This document shows positions 1-5,376 of a DNA stretch of 6,360 nt, piece after piece. Numbering within the stretch: the stretch's first letter is position 1; each line of letters opens with the position of its first letter. Source of the DNA: Pseudomonadota bacterium (GTDB lineage Bacteria; Pseudomonadota; Alphaproteobacteria; Sphingomonadales; Sphingomonadaceae); assembly GCA_023413015.1 (NCBI GenBank), contig JAEZQR010000313.1, positions 1 through 6,360 on the forward strand, in the 5' to 3' direction. Under the pieces are notes generated by a model that did no database searches, was not told the DNA's origin, and saw nothing but the letters and a program-made list of their open reading frames with translations. The position numbers and the translations under genes are program-made.

Positions 1-531
1 ATTCTCGGTCGCGCCGACCGAGACGATCGGGAAAGTGACATGACCGCCGGGCAGCCGGCCGCCCGGGGCGACGGCGCGGACATAGCCGGCGCTGATCTCC
101 AGTTTTGCGCCAAGCGCTTCCAGCGCCTTCAGGTGCAGGTCGATCGGGCGGTTGCCGATCGCGCAGCCGCCGGGCAGCGACACGGTCGCCACGCCCTCGC
201 GCGCGAGCAGCGGCCCGAGCACGAGGATCGAGGCGCGCATCTTGCGGACGATGTCATAGGGCGCGACCGTCGAGGTGATGTTGCCGGCGCGGGCCGTCAT
301 CACCCGGCCGAACTCGCCGCGCCGCGAGCCTTCGATCGTCGTCGAGACGCCGTGCCCGTTGAGCAGGTGCCCGAAGGTATCCACGTCGGCCAGCCGCGGC
401 AGGTTCCGGAGCGTCAGCGGCTCGTCGGTCAGCAGCGCGCACGGCAGCAGCGTCAGCACCGCGTTCTTTGCGCCCGAAATCTGTATCTTGCCGGAAAGGG
501 GCTTGCCGCCCCGGATGACGATCTTGTCCAT
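1..531 (-). CDS. murA: UDP-N-acetylglucosamine 1-carboxyvinyltransferase MurA (N-terminal part, cut by window edge)
   Basis: MurA moves the enolpyruvyl group of phosphoenolpyruvate to UDP-N-acetylglucosamine in the cytoplasm, the first committed step of peptidoglycan synthesis. The reading frame begins at ATG 531-529 and runs open to base 1, giving 177 residues of a protein usually about 420 long. Visible hallmarks are the opening MDKIVIRGG, the SGAKNA motif with Lys22 and Asn23 (same numbers as in E. coli), LADV at 47-50, and the LPGGCAIGNRPIDLH stretch holding the catalytic cysteine as Cys123, equivalent to E. coli Cys115. A cysteine rather than aspartate here predicts fosfomycin sensitivity at the target. 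The partial product ends in the SVGATEN motif. It is the last gene seen of a minus-strand operon, 11 bases after the rarD stop. Its ribosome binding site is weak (only GAG about 5 bases upstream), which fits translational coupling. Identity is certain; only the C-terminal part is missing. Confidence 0.97.
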   Translation of the reverse strand, partial: MDKIVIRGGKPLSGKIQISGAKNAVLTLLPCALLTDEPLTLRNLPRLADVDTFGHLLNGHGVSTTIEGSRRGEFGRVMTARAGNITSTVAPYDIVRKMRASILVLGPLLAREGVATVSLPGGCAIGNRPIDLHLKALEALGAKLEISAGYVRAVAPGGRLPGGHVTFPIVSVGATEN

Positions 532-542
532 TATGCTCGTGC

Positions 543-1439
543 TTAGCCTGCTTTTACGGCGGCGGGAACTGCGGCGCGCGAGCGCCGCCAGCCGTCGGCG
601 ACATAGAGGGCGAGCCCGGCCCAGATCAGCGCGAAGGCGGCAAGCTGCGGCAGGCTCAGCGGCTCGCGATAGACGAACACCGCGAGCAGGAACACCATCG
701 ACGGTGCCACATATTGCAGCAGGCCGATGGTGGACAGCCGGAGCCGCCGCGCCGCCCAGCCGAACATCAGCAGCGGCACCGTGGTCGCCACCCCGCCCGC
801 CATCAGCAGCAGGTCGGTCCGCGTGGCATCGCCGAACACCGTGCCCTGGAACGCCAGCCACAGCGCCACCACCGGCATCAGCAGCAGCGTCTCGGTAAAC
901 AAGCCGCTCAGCGCATCGACCGGCGCGCGCTTGCGCAGCAGGCCGTAGGTCGCGAAGCTGAAGGCGAGCGCGAGCGAGATCAGCGGCAGCGCCCCGCGCG
1001 CCACCGTCACGATCGCCACGCCGCCCGCCGCGAGCGCGACCGCCGCCCATTGCGCCCGGCTCAGCCGCTCGCCGAGCAGGACCACGCCGAACAGCACGCT
1101 GATCAGCGGGTTGATGAAGTAGCCGAGGCTGGTGTCGAGCACATGCGCGTTGAGCACCGCCCAGGTGTAGATCAGCCAGTTGACGCCGATGAAGCAGGCG
1201 CTGCCGATCAGCATCAGCCGGGTCGACGGCGTCGCGAGCGCACGCCCCACCTCGCGCCAGCGCCGGCTCGCGGTCACCAGCGCCACGAGGAAGACACTCG
1301 ACCATAGGATGCGGTGCGCGAGCACGTCCGCCGCCGGCACGCCCGTCAGCAGCTTGATGTAGATCGGGAACAGGCCCCAGATGAAATAGGCGCCGAAGCC
1401 GGCGGACAGGCCGGCGCGGCTTTCGGCCTGAGCGGTCAT
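543..1439 (-). CDS. rarD: EamA family transporter RarD
   Basis: This is a 298-residue integral membrane protein of the drug/metabolite transporter (EamA) superfamily, RarD branch; E. coli RarD is 296 residues. The opening segment GAYFIWGLFPIYIKLL, followed by ADVLAHRILWSSVF, is typical of RarD. About ten hydrophobic helices in two EamA repeats are visible, with Arg-rich cytoplasmic loops such as ASRRWREVGRA near residues 58-68 and LRKRAP near 167-172. The C-terminal half carries the FGWAARRLRLSTIGLLQYVAPS stretch, also typical. The substrate is unknown; the E. coli name comes from a predicted chloramphenicol-resistance permease, and resistance should not be inferred here. It begins 10 bases after the dcd stop and ends 11 bases before murA, so it is surely co-transcribed. 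No strong Shine-Dalgarno is seen (GCGAG about 5 bases before ATG), consistent with translation coupled to dcd. Confidence 0.93.
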   Translation of the reverse strand: MTAQAESRAGLSAGFGAYFIWGLFPIYIKLLTGVPAADVLAHRILWSSVFLVALVTASRRWREVGRALATPSTRLMLIGSACFIGVNWLIYTWAVLNAHVLDTSLGYFINPLISVLFGVVLLGERLSRAQWAAVALAAGGVAIVTVARGALPLISLALAFSFATYGLLRKRAPVDALSGLFTETLLLMPVVALWLAFQGTVFGDATRTDLLLMAGGVATTVPLLMFGWAARRLRLSTIGLLQYVAPSMVFLLAVFVYREPLSLPQLAAFALIWAGLALYVADGWRRSRAAVPAAVKAG

Positions 1440-1449
1440 AGGCTCGCGG

Positions 1450-2004
1450 TCACAGGCGCGGCAGCGTCACGCCGCGCTGGCCCATATATTTGCCGGCACG
1501 GTCGGCGTAGCTCACCTCGCAGGGCTCGTTGCCCTGCAGGAACAGGAACTGGCAGGCGCCTTCGTTCGCATAGATCTTGGCCGGAAGCGGCGTGGTGTTC
1601 GAGAATTCGAGCGTGACATGCCCCTCCCAGCCGGGCTCGAGCGGCGTGACGTTCACGATGATGCCGCAGCGGGCATAGGTCGACTTGCCGAGGCAGATGA
1701 CGAGCACGTCCTTCGGCACGCGGAAATATTCGACGGTGCGGGCCAGCGCGAAGCTGTTCGGCGGGATGACGCAGACCTGGCTGGTCCGGTCGACGAACGA
1801 CGAGGCGGCGAAATTCTTCGGGTCGACCACCGCCGAGTCGACGTTGGTGAAGATCTTCCACTCCGGCGCCACGCGCGCGTCGTAGCCATAGGACGACAGG
1901 CCGTAGCTGATGCAGCCGTCGCGGCGCTGCCGGTCCTCGAACGGCTCGATCATGCCGTCCCGAAGCGCACGCTCGCGGATCCAGCGGTCGGACATCACGG
2001 CCAC
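1450..2004 (-). CDS. dcd: dCTP deaminase
   Basis: Dcd deaminates dCTP to dUTP and ammonia in the cytoplasm; dUTPase then makes dUMP for thymidylate synthesis. The 184-residue product has the usual length. It carries SYGLSSYGYDAR at 33-44, IPPNSFALA at 80-88, the nucleotide-binding loop LGKSTYARCG at 105-114 (the alphaproteobacterial form of the enterobacterial RSSLARLG), and VTLEFSN at 130-136, whose Glu133 matches catalytic Glu138 of E. coli. Start choice: the codon at 2004-2002 is GTG, supported by a GAGGGGG Shine-Dalgarno 8 bases upstream. The ATG at 1995-1993 (giving MSDRWIR) lies too far from that site. The family also commonly begins with three or four residues before this Met. The Shine-Dalgarno overlaps the UPF0262 stop codon, which suggests translational coupling. 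Second gene of the UPF0262-dcd-rarD-murA operon. Confidence 0.96.
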   Translation of the reverse strand: MAVMSDRWIRERALRDGMIEPFEDRQRRDGCISYGLSSYGYDARVAPEWKIFTNVDSAVVDPKNFAASSFVDRTSQVCVIPPNSFALARTVEYFRVPKDVLVICLGKSTYARCGIIVNVTPLEPGWEGHVTLEFSNTTPLPAKIYANEGACQFLFLQGNEPCEVSYADRAGKYMGQRGVTLPRL

Positions 2005-2012
2005 GGCAATTT

Positions 2013-2019
2013 CCCCCTC
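2013..2019 (-). promoter_or_regulatory. Shine-Dalgarno of dcd, overlapping the UPF0262 stop
   Basis: On the minus strand the bases read GAGGGGG, then AAATTGCC, then GTG. The first two bases of the site are the last two of the UPF0262 TGA stop (2018-2020). The 8-base spacing picks the GTG at 2004 over the ATG at 1995. Confidence 0.75.
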
Positions 2020-2497
2020 AGCGAATATGAAGAACGCAGATCAGCGTGAATAGCCGGCGGGCGGTGTCGAAATCCACCTCGACCTTGCCGGCCAGCCGCT
2101 CCTTCAGCAGTTCGGCGGCTTCGTTATGGATGCCGCGCCGCGCCATGTCGATCGTTTCGATCTGGCTGGGGGCGGCGTTGCGGATCGCCTTGTAGTAGCT
2201 GTCGCAGATCGCGAAATAGTCGCGCACCACGCGGCGGAACGGCGACAGCGGCAGTACCAGCGTCTCAAGCGGCCGGTCGTCCGCCGCCGCGATATCGACC
2301 GCCAGCCGCCCTTCCTCGACGCGCAGCGTGATCTTGTACGGCCCGGCGTAGCCGTCGGCATATTCGGTCAGCGGCGCGAAACGATTGCCTTCGAGCAGGT
2401 CGAAGATCGCGACGCGGCGTTCCTGCTCGACGTCGGCGTTGCGCCAGATGATCGTGCGCTCGTCGAGCTTGACGTCGATGATGCGCGGATCGGCCAT
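2018..2497 (-). CDS. UPF0262 family protein, function unknown
   Basis: A 159-residue soluble protein of the UPF0262 family, found mostly in Alphaproteobacteria and of unknown biochemical role. Family features are the opening RIIDVKLDERTIIWRN, the segment VEQERRVAIFDLLEGNRF, and the C-terminal MARRGIHNEAAELLKERL helix followed by DFDTARRLFTLICVLHIR. There is no signal peptide or membrane segment. ATG 2497-2495 is the start; the next Met is only at residue 118. No Shine-Dalgarno is visible before it (AGAAACCGGC precedes ATG), unlike dcd. In many alphaproteobacteria this gene sits near hisD and murA; here dcd and rarD stand between it and murA and no hisD is seen. It is the first gene of the four-gene operon and ends 13 bases before dcd. 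Family assignment is confident; function is not known. Confidence 0.87.
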   Translation of the reverse strand: MADPRIIDVKLDERTIIWRNADVEQERRVAIFDLLEGNRFAPLTEYADGYAGPYKITLRVEEGRLAVDIAAADDRPLETLVLPLSPFRRVVRDYFAICDSYYKAIRNAAPSQIETIDMARRGIHNEAAELLKERLAGKVEVDFDTARRLFTLICVLHIR

Positions 2498-2504
2498 GCC
2501 GGTT

Positions 2505-2532
2505 TCTATCGCCCCCGGCGACCTCCCGCCAA
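2505..2532 (-). promoter_or_regulatory. Candidate promoter of the UPF0262-dcd-rarD-murA operon
   Basis: On the minus strand TTGGCG (2532-2527) and GATAGA (2510-2505) are 16 bases apart. They match the -35 and -10 consensus at 4 of 6 and 3 of 6 positions, so the match is weak. Transcription would begin at or next to the UPF0262 ATG, giving a nearly leaderless message, which would explain the missing Shine-Dalgarno. The -35 element lies in one arm of the hairpin at 2524-2555. By-eye call only. Confidence 0.27.
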
Positions 2533-2555
2533 GCCCCGTGCGCGGCTTGGCGGGA
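2524..2555 (-). terminator. Strong hairpin between DUF805 gene and UPF0262, possible terminator
   Basis: A perfect 12-bp inverted repeat: arms 2524-2535 (TCCCGCCAAGCC) and 2544-2555 (GGCTTGGCGGGA) with an 8-base loop. It begins 11 bases past the DUF805 stop, where a terminator for that gene would stand. On the minus strand it is not followed by a T-run (GGTCGCCGGGGG follows), so it is not a standard intrinsic terminator in that direction. The plus-strand side has a loose T-rich tail (AACCTTGTCGTTTT) but no plus-strand gene precedes it. It may stop transcription with help from a factor, protect the 3' end of the DUF805 message, or serve as an operator. Confidence 0.5.
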
Positions 2556-2566
2556 ACCTTGTCGTT

Positions 2567-2899
2567 TTAGGCCGCAGGCTCGCTGCTGTAGGCGCTGCTG
2601 CTGGTCACCCCCGGCGCCGCGAGCCAGATGATCAGCGGAATGACGCCGATGATGGTGAGCGCGATGAGCTGCCACCAGCCCGAACGGCCGGTATCGTGCA
2701 GCCGGCGGGCACCCACCGCCAGGCCCGGCATCAGCGTCGCCAGCGAGAAGATCAGGCCGAGCGTGTCGCTCACCATGCCGAGCACGAAGTTGCCAACGAC
2801 CAGGAACAGAAAGAACCACCAATATTCAGGCCGGGATGCCCGCCCTTCGAACATGGCATATTTCTGGAAACAGGTCCTGACGGCAGTCTGAAAGTCCAT
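2567..2899 (-). CDS. DUF805 domain inner membrane protein
   Basis: A 110-residue membrane protein with the DUF805 signature: KYAMFEGRASRPEYWWFF at residues 13-30 (the F-x-GR-x-SR-x-E-[YF]-W motif), then hydrophobic segments around 27-43, 47-62 and 77-95, and the second conserved motif ARRLHDTGRSGWW at 64-76 between the last two. The family is widespread (E. coli YhaH and YhaI types) and has no established function. The short tail after residue 96, rich in Ser and Ala, is probably disordered. The start ATG 2899-2897 has a strong AAGGGGG Shine-Dalgarno 5 bases upstream. The gene lies 61 bases after the serine hydrolase stop and 69 bases before UPF0262, with a hairpin in the latter gap, so it may be a single-gene unit or read through from the hydrolase. 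Family certain, function unknown. Confidence 0.92.
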   Translation of the reverse strand: MDFQTAVRTCFQKYAMFEGRASRPEYWWFFLFLVVGNFVLGMVSDTLGLIFSLATLMPGLAVGARRLHDTGRSGWWQLIALTIIGVIPLIIWLAAPGVTSSSAYSSEPAA

Positions 2900-2904
2900 G
2901 ATAG

Positions 2905-2911
2905 CCCCCTT
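2905..2911 (-). promoter_or_regulatory. Shine-Dalgarno of the DUF805 gene
   Basis: Minus-strand AAGGGGG followed by CTATC and ATG, a 5-base spacing. It is one of the strongest ribosome binding sites in the window and fixes the start at 2899. Confidence 0.75.
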
Positions 2912-2923
2912 GGTTGGGCCTTA

Positions 2924-2952
2924 AAGCTATTCGGGCCCGTCACATTAGGCAA
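2924..2952 (-). promoter_or_regulatory. Candidate promoter of the DUF805 gene
   Basis: On the minus strand TTGCCT (2952-2947) and TAGCTT (2929-2924) lie 17 bases apart, the ideal spacing, with 4 of 6 and 3 of 6 consensus matches. Predicted transcription start is about 17 bases before the ATG, leaving room for the Shine-Dalgarno. The spacer contains the palindrome CGGGCCCG (2932-2939). Weak, by-eye call. Confidence 0.3.
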
Positions 2953-2960
2953 TCCACCAA

Positions 2961-4022
2961 CTATTCGCCCGGAAACACGCTCACCAGCCGGCCGAGCGCC
3001 TGCCGCACCGGCCCCAATTCTTCATCCTGCGTCTTGCCCAGCCGCACGACGACCAGCCGCTTCGACGGCACGATCACGACATACTGGCCGAGGTGCCCGA
3101 TCGCCGCGAAGGCATCCGGCGGCCCGGCTTGCGGGAAAAGCGCCTCGTCGCGGCCCTCGGGGCGCGGCCGGTTGAGCCAGAAATGGCCGCCGTAGCCGCC
3201 GTCGGTCAGCGACGGCGTGCGCACGAAGCTCACCCAGGCGGGCGGAACCACCTGCCGTCCGGCCACCACGCCGTTGTCGAGATACATCTGCCCGAAGCGC
3301 GCCCAGTCGCGCGCCGTCGCATGGCACAGCGAACCGCCGAGCATCGTGCCGGCGGCGTCGAACTCGCACACCAGGCTCGGCATCTTCGCCGGCTTGATCA
3401 GGCGCTCGACCATGTAGCGGCGCATCGCCCGGCGGCGCTCGGCCGGCGTCTTCGCATCGGGCGCGATCGTCTGCCCGACGATGCGCGCGAGCAGCATGCT
3501 CGTCGCGGTCGAATATTCATACCTTGTGCCCGGCGGTGCCTCGAGCGGTTGCGTGGCCGTGGCGCCGGCGGCGTCGCCGGCGCGGTCGGTGAACAGGATG
3601 CGCACCGTATCGGCATCATAGATCGGATCGCCGCCCTCGGTGTGCCTGAGCCCCGACGACATGTGGAGCAGCTGGCGCAGCGTGATCTTCGCGCGCGGAT
3701 CGCCGGGCGTCCGGTGCCATTCGGGAACGGGAGCCGGCGCGTCGAGGCTGAGCTTTCCCTCCGCCACCAGCTGTCCGACAAGCGTCGAGGTCACCGACTT
3801 CGCCATCGACCAGGAGATGAAGCGGTTGTCGGGCCCGTAGCCCGGGCCGTAGCGCTCGACGACGGGCGCCCCGTCGCGCAGCACGACCAGGGCGCGCGTT
3901 TCGGCCAGCATCGGCCGGGTGAAGAAGGCCTCGACCGCATCGCGCGCCGCCGGCGGCAGCGGCGCCGTGCCCAGCAACAGGACCGCCGTTGCCAAAATCA
4001 GGCTTGCCCGAAACCGCCGCAT
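2961..4022 (-). CDS. Exported serine hydrolase, beta-lactamase/esterase-like (S12 family)
   Basis: A 353-residue protein of the beta-lactamase-related serine hydrolase family (class C/NylB/EstB fold). It has an N-terminal signal sequence: MRRFR, a hydrophobic run LILATAVLLLG (8-18) and a possible cleavage near AARDA, so it should act in the periplasm. The nucleophile motif is SMAK (Ser72, Lys75). The second motif is Tyr170-Ser-Thr172 in place of Tyr-x-Asn, which resembles the Tyr-x-Ser of NylB-like amidases and esterases. The third is GHLGQ at 309-313. LRQLLHMSSGL at 115-125 is also typical. These favour an esterase, amidase or peptidase over a true beta-lactamase; the substrate cannot be told. 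Start choice: ATG 4022 has an AGAGGTGA Shine-Dalgarno 4 bases upstream and directly opens the signal sequence; an upstream in-frame ATG at 4076 would add 18 residues before the signal and overlap the divergent gene. It faces a small plus-strand membrane-anchored gene across 44 bases. Confidence 0.92.
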   Translation of the reverse strand: MRRFRASLILATAVLLLGTAPLPPAARDAVEAFFTRPMLAETRALVVLRDGAPVVERYGPGYGPDNRFISWSMAKSVTSTLVGQLVAEGKLSLDAPAPVPEWHRTPGDPRAKITLRQLLHMSSGLRHTEGGDPIYDADTVRILFTDRAGDAAGATATQPLEAPPGTRYEYSTATSMLLARIVGQTIAPDAKTPAERRRAMRRYMVERLIKPAKMPSLVCEFDAAGTMLGGSLCHATARDWARFGQMYLDNGVVAGRQVVPPAWVSFVRTPSLTDGGYGGHFWLNRPRPEGRDEALFPQAGPPDAFAAIGHLGQYVVIVPSKRLVVVRLGKTQDEELGPVRQALGRLVSVFPGE

Positions 4023-4026
4023 CGCG

Positions 4027-4034
4027 TCACCTCT
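4027..4034 (-). promoter_or_regulatory. Shine-Dalgarno of the serine hydrolase gene
   Basis: Minus-strand AGAGGTGA, then CGCG and ATG at 4022. It decides against the longer reading frame starting at 4076. Confidence 0.75.
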
Positions 4035-4048
4035 CGTTCCGGACCCGC

Positions 4049-4076
4049 AGGTTAGGGAGGGCGACGATGAAGGCAA
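4049..4076 (-). promoter_or_regulatory. Candidate promoter of the serine hydrolase gene
   Basis: On the minus strand TTGCCT (4076-4071) and TAACCT (4054-4049) are 16 bases apart, with 4 of 6 and 3 of 6 consensus matches. A start about 20 bases before the ATG at 4022 would give a short leader holding the Shine-Dalgarno. The -35 element would lie within the first codons of the divergent plus-strand gene. Weak, by-eye call. Confidence 0.28.
4054..4060 (+). promoter_or_regulatory. Shine-Dalgarno of the small plus-strand gene
   Basis: AGGGAGG followed by GCGACG and ATG at 4067. It is near consensus with 6-base spacing. It picks this ATG over an in-frame ATG at 3989, which would lie inside the divergent hydrolase gene. 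Confidence 0.75.
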
Positions 4077-4384
4077 GCCGGCGGATCGCCATCGTCTTGG
4101 CAGTATTGGCCGTCCTTGCCGTCGCGGGCATCCTCGTGCTGCGCGCCGGCGCGATGGGCCGGCAGGCTGAAGTCGCGGTCGGCTACGGCGCCCGCGTCGC
4201 CTGCGCCTGCCGCTATCTGGGCAACCGCAGCCTCGCCAGCTGCCGCACCGACTTCGAACCCGGCATGGAAATGGTTCGCCTGTCCGAGGACGCTGGGGCC
4301 AGGCGAATCACCGCCTCGATCCCGCTGATCGCCACGCGTTCGGCGCGGTTCGAGCCGGACTACGGCTGCACGCTCGAACCCTGA
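4067..4384 (+). CDS. Small membrane-anchored protein with four cysteines, function unknown
   Basis: A 105-residue protein and the only plus-strand gene here. After a basic start (KASRR) comes one hydrophobic helix, residues 7-25, followed by a soluble domain that should face the periplasm. There is no lipobox cysteine, so it is an uncleaved anchor or a plain signal peptide. The domain has Cys46, Cys48, Cys59 and Cys101 (motifs ACACRYLGNRS and DYGCTLEP), enough for two disulfides. From memory, the layout (Cys, then GR/GNR-S, a V/I-T-AS strand, then Y-G-CTL) resembles a region found N-terminal to the catalytic domain in some alphaproteobacterial S12 serine hydrolases. That is suggestive because the divergent neighbour is such a hydrolase without this region. 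The start has a strong Shine-Dalgarno, which argues that the gene is real. It ends 17 bases from the stop of the convergent oxygenase gene, with no obvious terminator. Specific function unknown. Confidence 0.8.
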   Translation: MKASRRIAIVLAVLAVLAVAGILVLRAGAMGRQAEVAVGYGARVACACRYLGNRSLASCRTDFEPGMEMVRLSEDAGARRITASIPLIATRSARFEPDYGCTLEP

Positions 4385-4401
4385 CGCGCGGCGCCGCCGG
4401 C

Positions 4402-5343
4402 TCAGATCAGCTTGATCTCGCGCAGTCGCTGCTGAAGATATTCGTCCGCCGTGATCGGCTCGGGGTAGCGGTTCGGCGCGTCCGCGCTCACGCAGCCCGG
4501 CAGCGTCTCGATCAGATATTCCGGCTCGAAGTGCAGGAAGAAGGGCGTCGAGTAGCGCGGGAAGCCGCGGCGCTCGGGGGCGGGGTTCACCACGCGGTGC
4601 GTGGTCGACGGCAGATGATGGTTGGTCAGCCGCTGCAGCATGTCGCCGACGTTCACCACCAGCGCGCCTTCGGGCGGCGTGATCGGCAGCCACTGGCCGT
4701 CGCGCGTCCTGACCTCGAGCCCGGCTTCCTCGGCGCCGAGCAGCAGCGTGATGACGTTGATGTCCTCGTGCGCCCCGGCGCGCACACCCGGCGCGTCGGC
4801 TGGTACCGGCGGATAGTGGAGCAGGCGCAGCACCGAGTTGCCGAGCCGCACCTTGTCCTCGAAGAAGCGCTCGTCGAGGCCCAGGTAGCGCGCGATCGCG
4901 GCGAGCAGCGTTCCGCCCATGCGGTCGAGCGCGTCGTAGAGCCCGGTCAGGTGCGTGCGGAAGCCCTCGACCTCGGTCGGCCACAGATTGTCGGGCATGT
5001 AGCGGCGGTAGGGATGGCCTTCTGGCAGCTCGCGGCCGATGTGCCAGAATTCCTTGAGGTCGTGGACGGTCGCGTCCTTGGCGGTCTCGATGCCGAACGG
5101 CGTATAGCCGCGGGCGCCGCCCGTGCCCGGAACATGATAGCGGCGCTTCACCTCTTCCGGCAGCGCGAAGAACGCCTTGGTGTCGGCGACCGCCGCGTCG
5201 ATCACGCTCGGGTCGATGCCGTGGTCGGCCACCACCGCGAAGCCGGTCTGCCGGAACGAGTCGCCGAGCGCCTGCGCAAAGGCGGCGGGATCGGCGGCGA
5301 GCGTCATCGAGACGGGCCGGATGGCGGCGGGAGCGGTGGACAT
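4402..5343 (-). CDS. 2-oxoglutarate/Fe(II)-dependent oxygenase, isopenicillin N synthase-like
   Basis: A 313-residue cytoplasmic non-heme iron oxygenase. The N-terminal DIOX_N-like part shows SFRQTGFAVVADHGI (29-43) and FFALPEEVKRRY (58-69), usual for this superfamily. The C-terminal jelly-roll domain carries the iron-binding triad His192, Asp194 (AHEDINVITLLLG) and His249 (TTHRVVNP). The Arg-x-Ser pair Arg263 and Ser265 (RYSTPFF) normally binds the 2-oxoglutarate carboxylate, so a 2-oxoglutarate co-substrate is likely. LKEFWHIGRELP at 96-107 is common among bacterial members. The family includes many enzymes besides isopenicillin N synthase; no beta-lactam biosynthesis genes are nearby, so the substrate is unknown. 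Start choice: ATG 5343 gives MSTAPAAIRP; a longer frame from 5445 would overlap the end of ccmI and add residues not expected for the family. No clear Shine-Dalgarno is seen. It follows ccmI by 67 bases and may be separately expressed. Confidence 0.9.
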   Translation of the reverse strand: MSTAPAAIRPVSMTLAADPAAFAQALGDSFRQTGFAVVADHGIDPSVIDAAVADTKAFFALPEEVKRRYHVPGTGGARGYTPFGIETAKDATVHDLKEFWHIGRELPEGHPYRRYMPDNLWPTEVEGFRTHLTGLYDALDRMGGTLLAAIARYLGLDERFFEDKVRLGNSVLRLLHYPPVPADAPGVRAGAHEDINVITLLLGAEEAGLEVRTRDGQWLPITPPEGALVVNVGDMLQRLTNHHLPSTTHRVVNPAPERRGFPRYSTPFFLHFEPEYLIETLPGCVSADAPNRYPEPITADEYLQQRLREIKLI

Positions 5344-5376
5344 GGACGTAACCCGAGGCTGGAGGAAAGGGGGCCG

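Noticed and set aside
40..546. Plus-strand open frame of 168 codons opposite murA
   Set aside because: The minus strand encodes an unmistakable MurA here with its catalytic cysteine.
2126..3175. Plus-strand open frame of 349 codons
   Set aside because: It crosses UPF0262, DUF805 and the end of the hydrolase on the other strand, and its composition is that of an antisense shadow.
3197..3217. Inverted repeat CGCCGTCG-N5-CGACGGCG
   Set aside because: It is inside the hydrolase coding region (SLTDGG), where codon bias readily produces such pairing.
2961..4022. Antibiotic-resistance beta-lactamase
   Set aside because: The motif set (SMAK, Tyr-Ser-Thr, GHLGQ) fits the broad S12 esterase/amidase group rather than a class C resistance enzyme with Tyr-x-Asn and KTG.
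3093..4055. Plus-strand open frame of 320 codons opposite the serine hydrolase
   Set aside because: It is antisense to a gene with intact catalytic motifs and a signal sequence. The product is Arg-rich with no recognisable fold.
3989..4066. N-terminal extension of the small plus-strand protein from ATG 3989
   Set aside because: It would lie within the start of the divergent hydrolase, has no ribosome binding site, and places 26 polar residues before the membrane helix. ATG 4067 has a near-consensus Shine-Dalgarno.
4404..4418. Palindrome AGATCA-GCT-TGATCT at the end of the oxygenase gene, considered as a terminator
   Set aside because: It is only a 6-bp stem inside the last codons (EIKLI and stop neighbourhood), without a T-run on either side.
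5354..5373. Purine-rich plus-strand run GGAGGAAAGGGGG as a ribosome binding site
   Set aside because: No start codon or sensible plus-strand frame follows it at a useful distance.
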